64,000 bases of DNA, taken from the NCBI GenBank assembly GCA_963771715.1, contig CAVYUQ010000003.1, positions 124,001-188,000 of the forward strand, written 5' to 3'. Numbering within the stretch: position 1 is the stretch's first letter; every line of letters begins with the position of its first letter. The translations under genes and the position numbers were made by a program. Under the pieces are notes generated by a model, which saw only the letters and a program-made list of their open reading frames with translations, ran no database searches and was not told the DNA's origin. Positions 63,361 through 64,000 of the stretch are shown piece by piece. This DNA is from JACVRW01 sp963771715 (GTDB lineage: Bacteria; Actinomycetota; Thermoleophilia; Solirubrobacterales; Thermoleophilaceae).

Positions 63361-63439
63361 TTTTTCGAGGACCGTCCTGTTTAAGGCTTGGTATCCAACA
63401 CTTAGGCAGGACAGTCGATGCCCTCAATGCTGTCGTTCG
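63361..63439 (+). repeat. Hairpin repeat, copy D (left end truncated)
   Basis: The outer stem ACCGTCCTG/CAGGACAGT (63371-63379 with 63407-63415) has one mismatch; the apical TTGG/CCAA pairs around TAT (63388-63391 with 63395-63398). The right flank CCTCAATGCTGTCGTTCGG matches copies A and C. The other flank is missing. It lies in the divergent gap between the quinone oxidoreductase and PfkB genes. Confidence 0.78.
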
Positions 63440-63479
63440 GCGAGGGGCGCGGCCAAGGTCGGCTAGCCTCCCCGCCGCC

Positions 63480-64000
63480 ATGTCGCTCACAGTCGTCGGA
63501 TCGATCGCCTTCGACGCGATCAAGACGCCCTTCGGGGAGCGCGAGCGGGCGCTCGGTGGCTCGGCCGTGCACTTTTCGCTGGCGGCCAGCTTCTTCACCG
63601 AGGTGCGCCCGGTGGGTCCGGTGGGCGACGACTTCGGCGAGGCCGAGTACGAGGTACTGCGCCGGCACAGCGTGACCACCGACGACATCGAGCGCGTGGA
63701 GGGCGGCCGCACCTTCTTCTGGAGCGGCGAGTACGACTGGGACCTGAACACGGCCCACACGCTCGACACCCAGCTGAACGTGTTCGGCGACTTCCAGCCG
63801 AAGCTCTCGCCGGGCCGCCCGCGAGTCCGACCTCCTGTTCCTGGCGAACATCCAGCCGGACCTCCAGCGCGACGTGCGCCAGCAGTGCAGCGGGGCCCAG
63901 CTCGCCGCGCTCGACTCCATGAACTTCTGGATCGAGAACACGCGCGAGTCGCTGCTCCAGACCATCTCCGTCGTGGACATGGTGCTCATGAACGACGCCG
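63480..64000 (+). CDS. PfkB-family sugar kinase, truncated by the window and frame broken once
   Basis: ATG 63480 starts SLTVVGSIAFDAIKTPFGER and shows RALGGSAVHFSLAASFF (the GG-containing PfkB N-terminal motif) and VRPVGPVGDDFGEAEYEVL. One extra G at about 63813 shifts the frame at PKLSP|AARESDLLFLANIQP; the frame then continues to the window end with LDSMNFWIENTRESLLQTIS. The ATP-binding C-terminus is outside. The sequence resembles the ribokinase/adenosine kinase-like group; the substrate is unknown. TAGCCT is 10 bases before the ATG. Confidence 0.8.
   Translation, partial: MSLTVVGSIAFDAIKTPFGERERALGGSAVHFSLAASFFTEVRPVGPVGDDFGEAEYEVLRRHSVTTDDIERVEGGRTFFWSGEYDWDLNTAHTLDTQLNVFGDFQPKLSPGRPRVRPPVPGEHPAGPPARRAPAVQRGPARRARLHELLDREHARVAAPDHLRRGHGAHERR

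Overview
The window is high-GC, almost fully coding DNA from what looks like an actinobacterium, most likely of the Thermoleophilia (Solirubrobacterales/Gaiellales) type. This is inferred from protein character, GTG-rich starts, frequent leaderless-looking promoters and a complete 14-subunit NADH-type Complex I operon; no rRNA or tRNA gene is present to confirm it. No stretch longer than 300 bases lacks a gene, and I see no CRISPR array, insertion sequence or prophage.

Layout. 1-2.0 kb: the tail of a DUF4331 protein, a TPR protein and a SnoaL-like protein. 2.0-17.4 kb: a small membrane protein facing nuoABCDEFGHIJKLMN, in canonical order, mostly with overlapping stop/start codons. 17.4-23.4 kb: a dihydroxyacetone/glycerol island with a MIP channel, DhaK, DhaL and PTS Enzyme I on the plus strand, DhaM and HPr on the minus strand and an IclR regulator. 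A perfect 15-bp inverted repeat, TTCGA-CAWTA-TCGAA, lies in both control regions. 23.4-25.6 kb: an acyl-CoA ligase and a DUF427 protein. 25.6-32.2 kb: two Tat-exported sulfatase-fold proteins with altered active sites, a DHA2-type exporter, a PHP-phosphoesterase/APS-kinase fusion and a GlsB-like protein. 32.2-35.1 kb: proline catabolism (ProDH and P5C dehydrogenase). 35.1-40.1 kb: a PhoD-like phosphatase, a double-length ThyX, an RTX-repeat protein and ribulose-phosphate epimerase. 40.1-45.4 kb: TrpB2, membrane proteins, a CBS protein, a flippase-like protein and a methyltransferase. 45.4-47.2 kb: an ECF sigma/anti-sigma/cupredoxin-lipoprotein operon. 47.1-52.9 kb: GNAT, Lrp, EamA, YkvA, Bcp, lipoprotein, Fpg, RpiB and a second cupredoxin. 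52.9-55.3 kb: a two-component pair. 55.4-64 kb: PAS, aminoglycoside-phosphotransferase-like, two HADs, hydrolase, thioredoxin-like proteins, cyclophilin, DEAD helicase, quinone oxidoreductase and a truncated PfkB kinase.

Cross-cutting signals. (1) Four copies of a roughly 80-105 bp hairpin repeat sit between genes, and two copies differ by compensatory changes in the inner stem. (2) At least ten genes start 6-7 bases after a TANNNT box with no ribosome-binding site, which suggests leaderless mRNAs. (3) Sixteen single-base frame disruptions occur in thirteen genes; fifteen are one-base insertions, most outside homopolymers. This looks like residual insertion-type sequencing error rather than biology, so those genes are annotated as single loci. 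(4) Several coupled genes appear to start at CTG. (5) Six convergent gene pairs overlap at their 3' ends.
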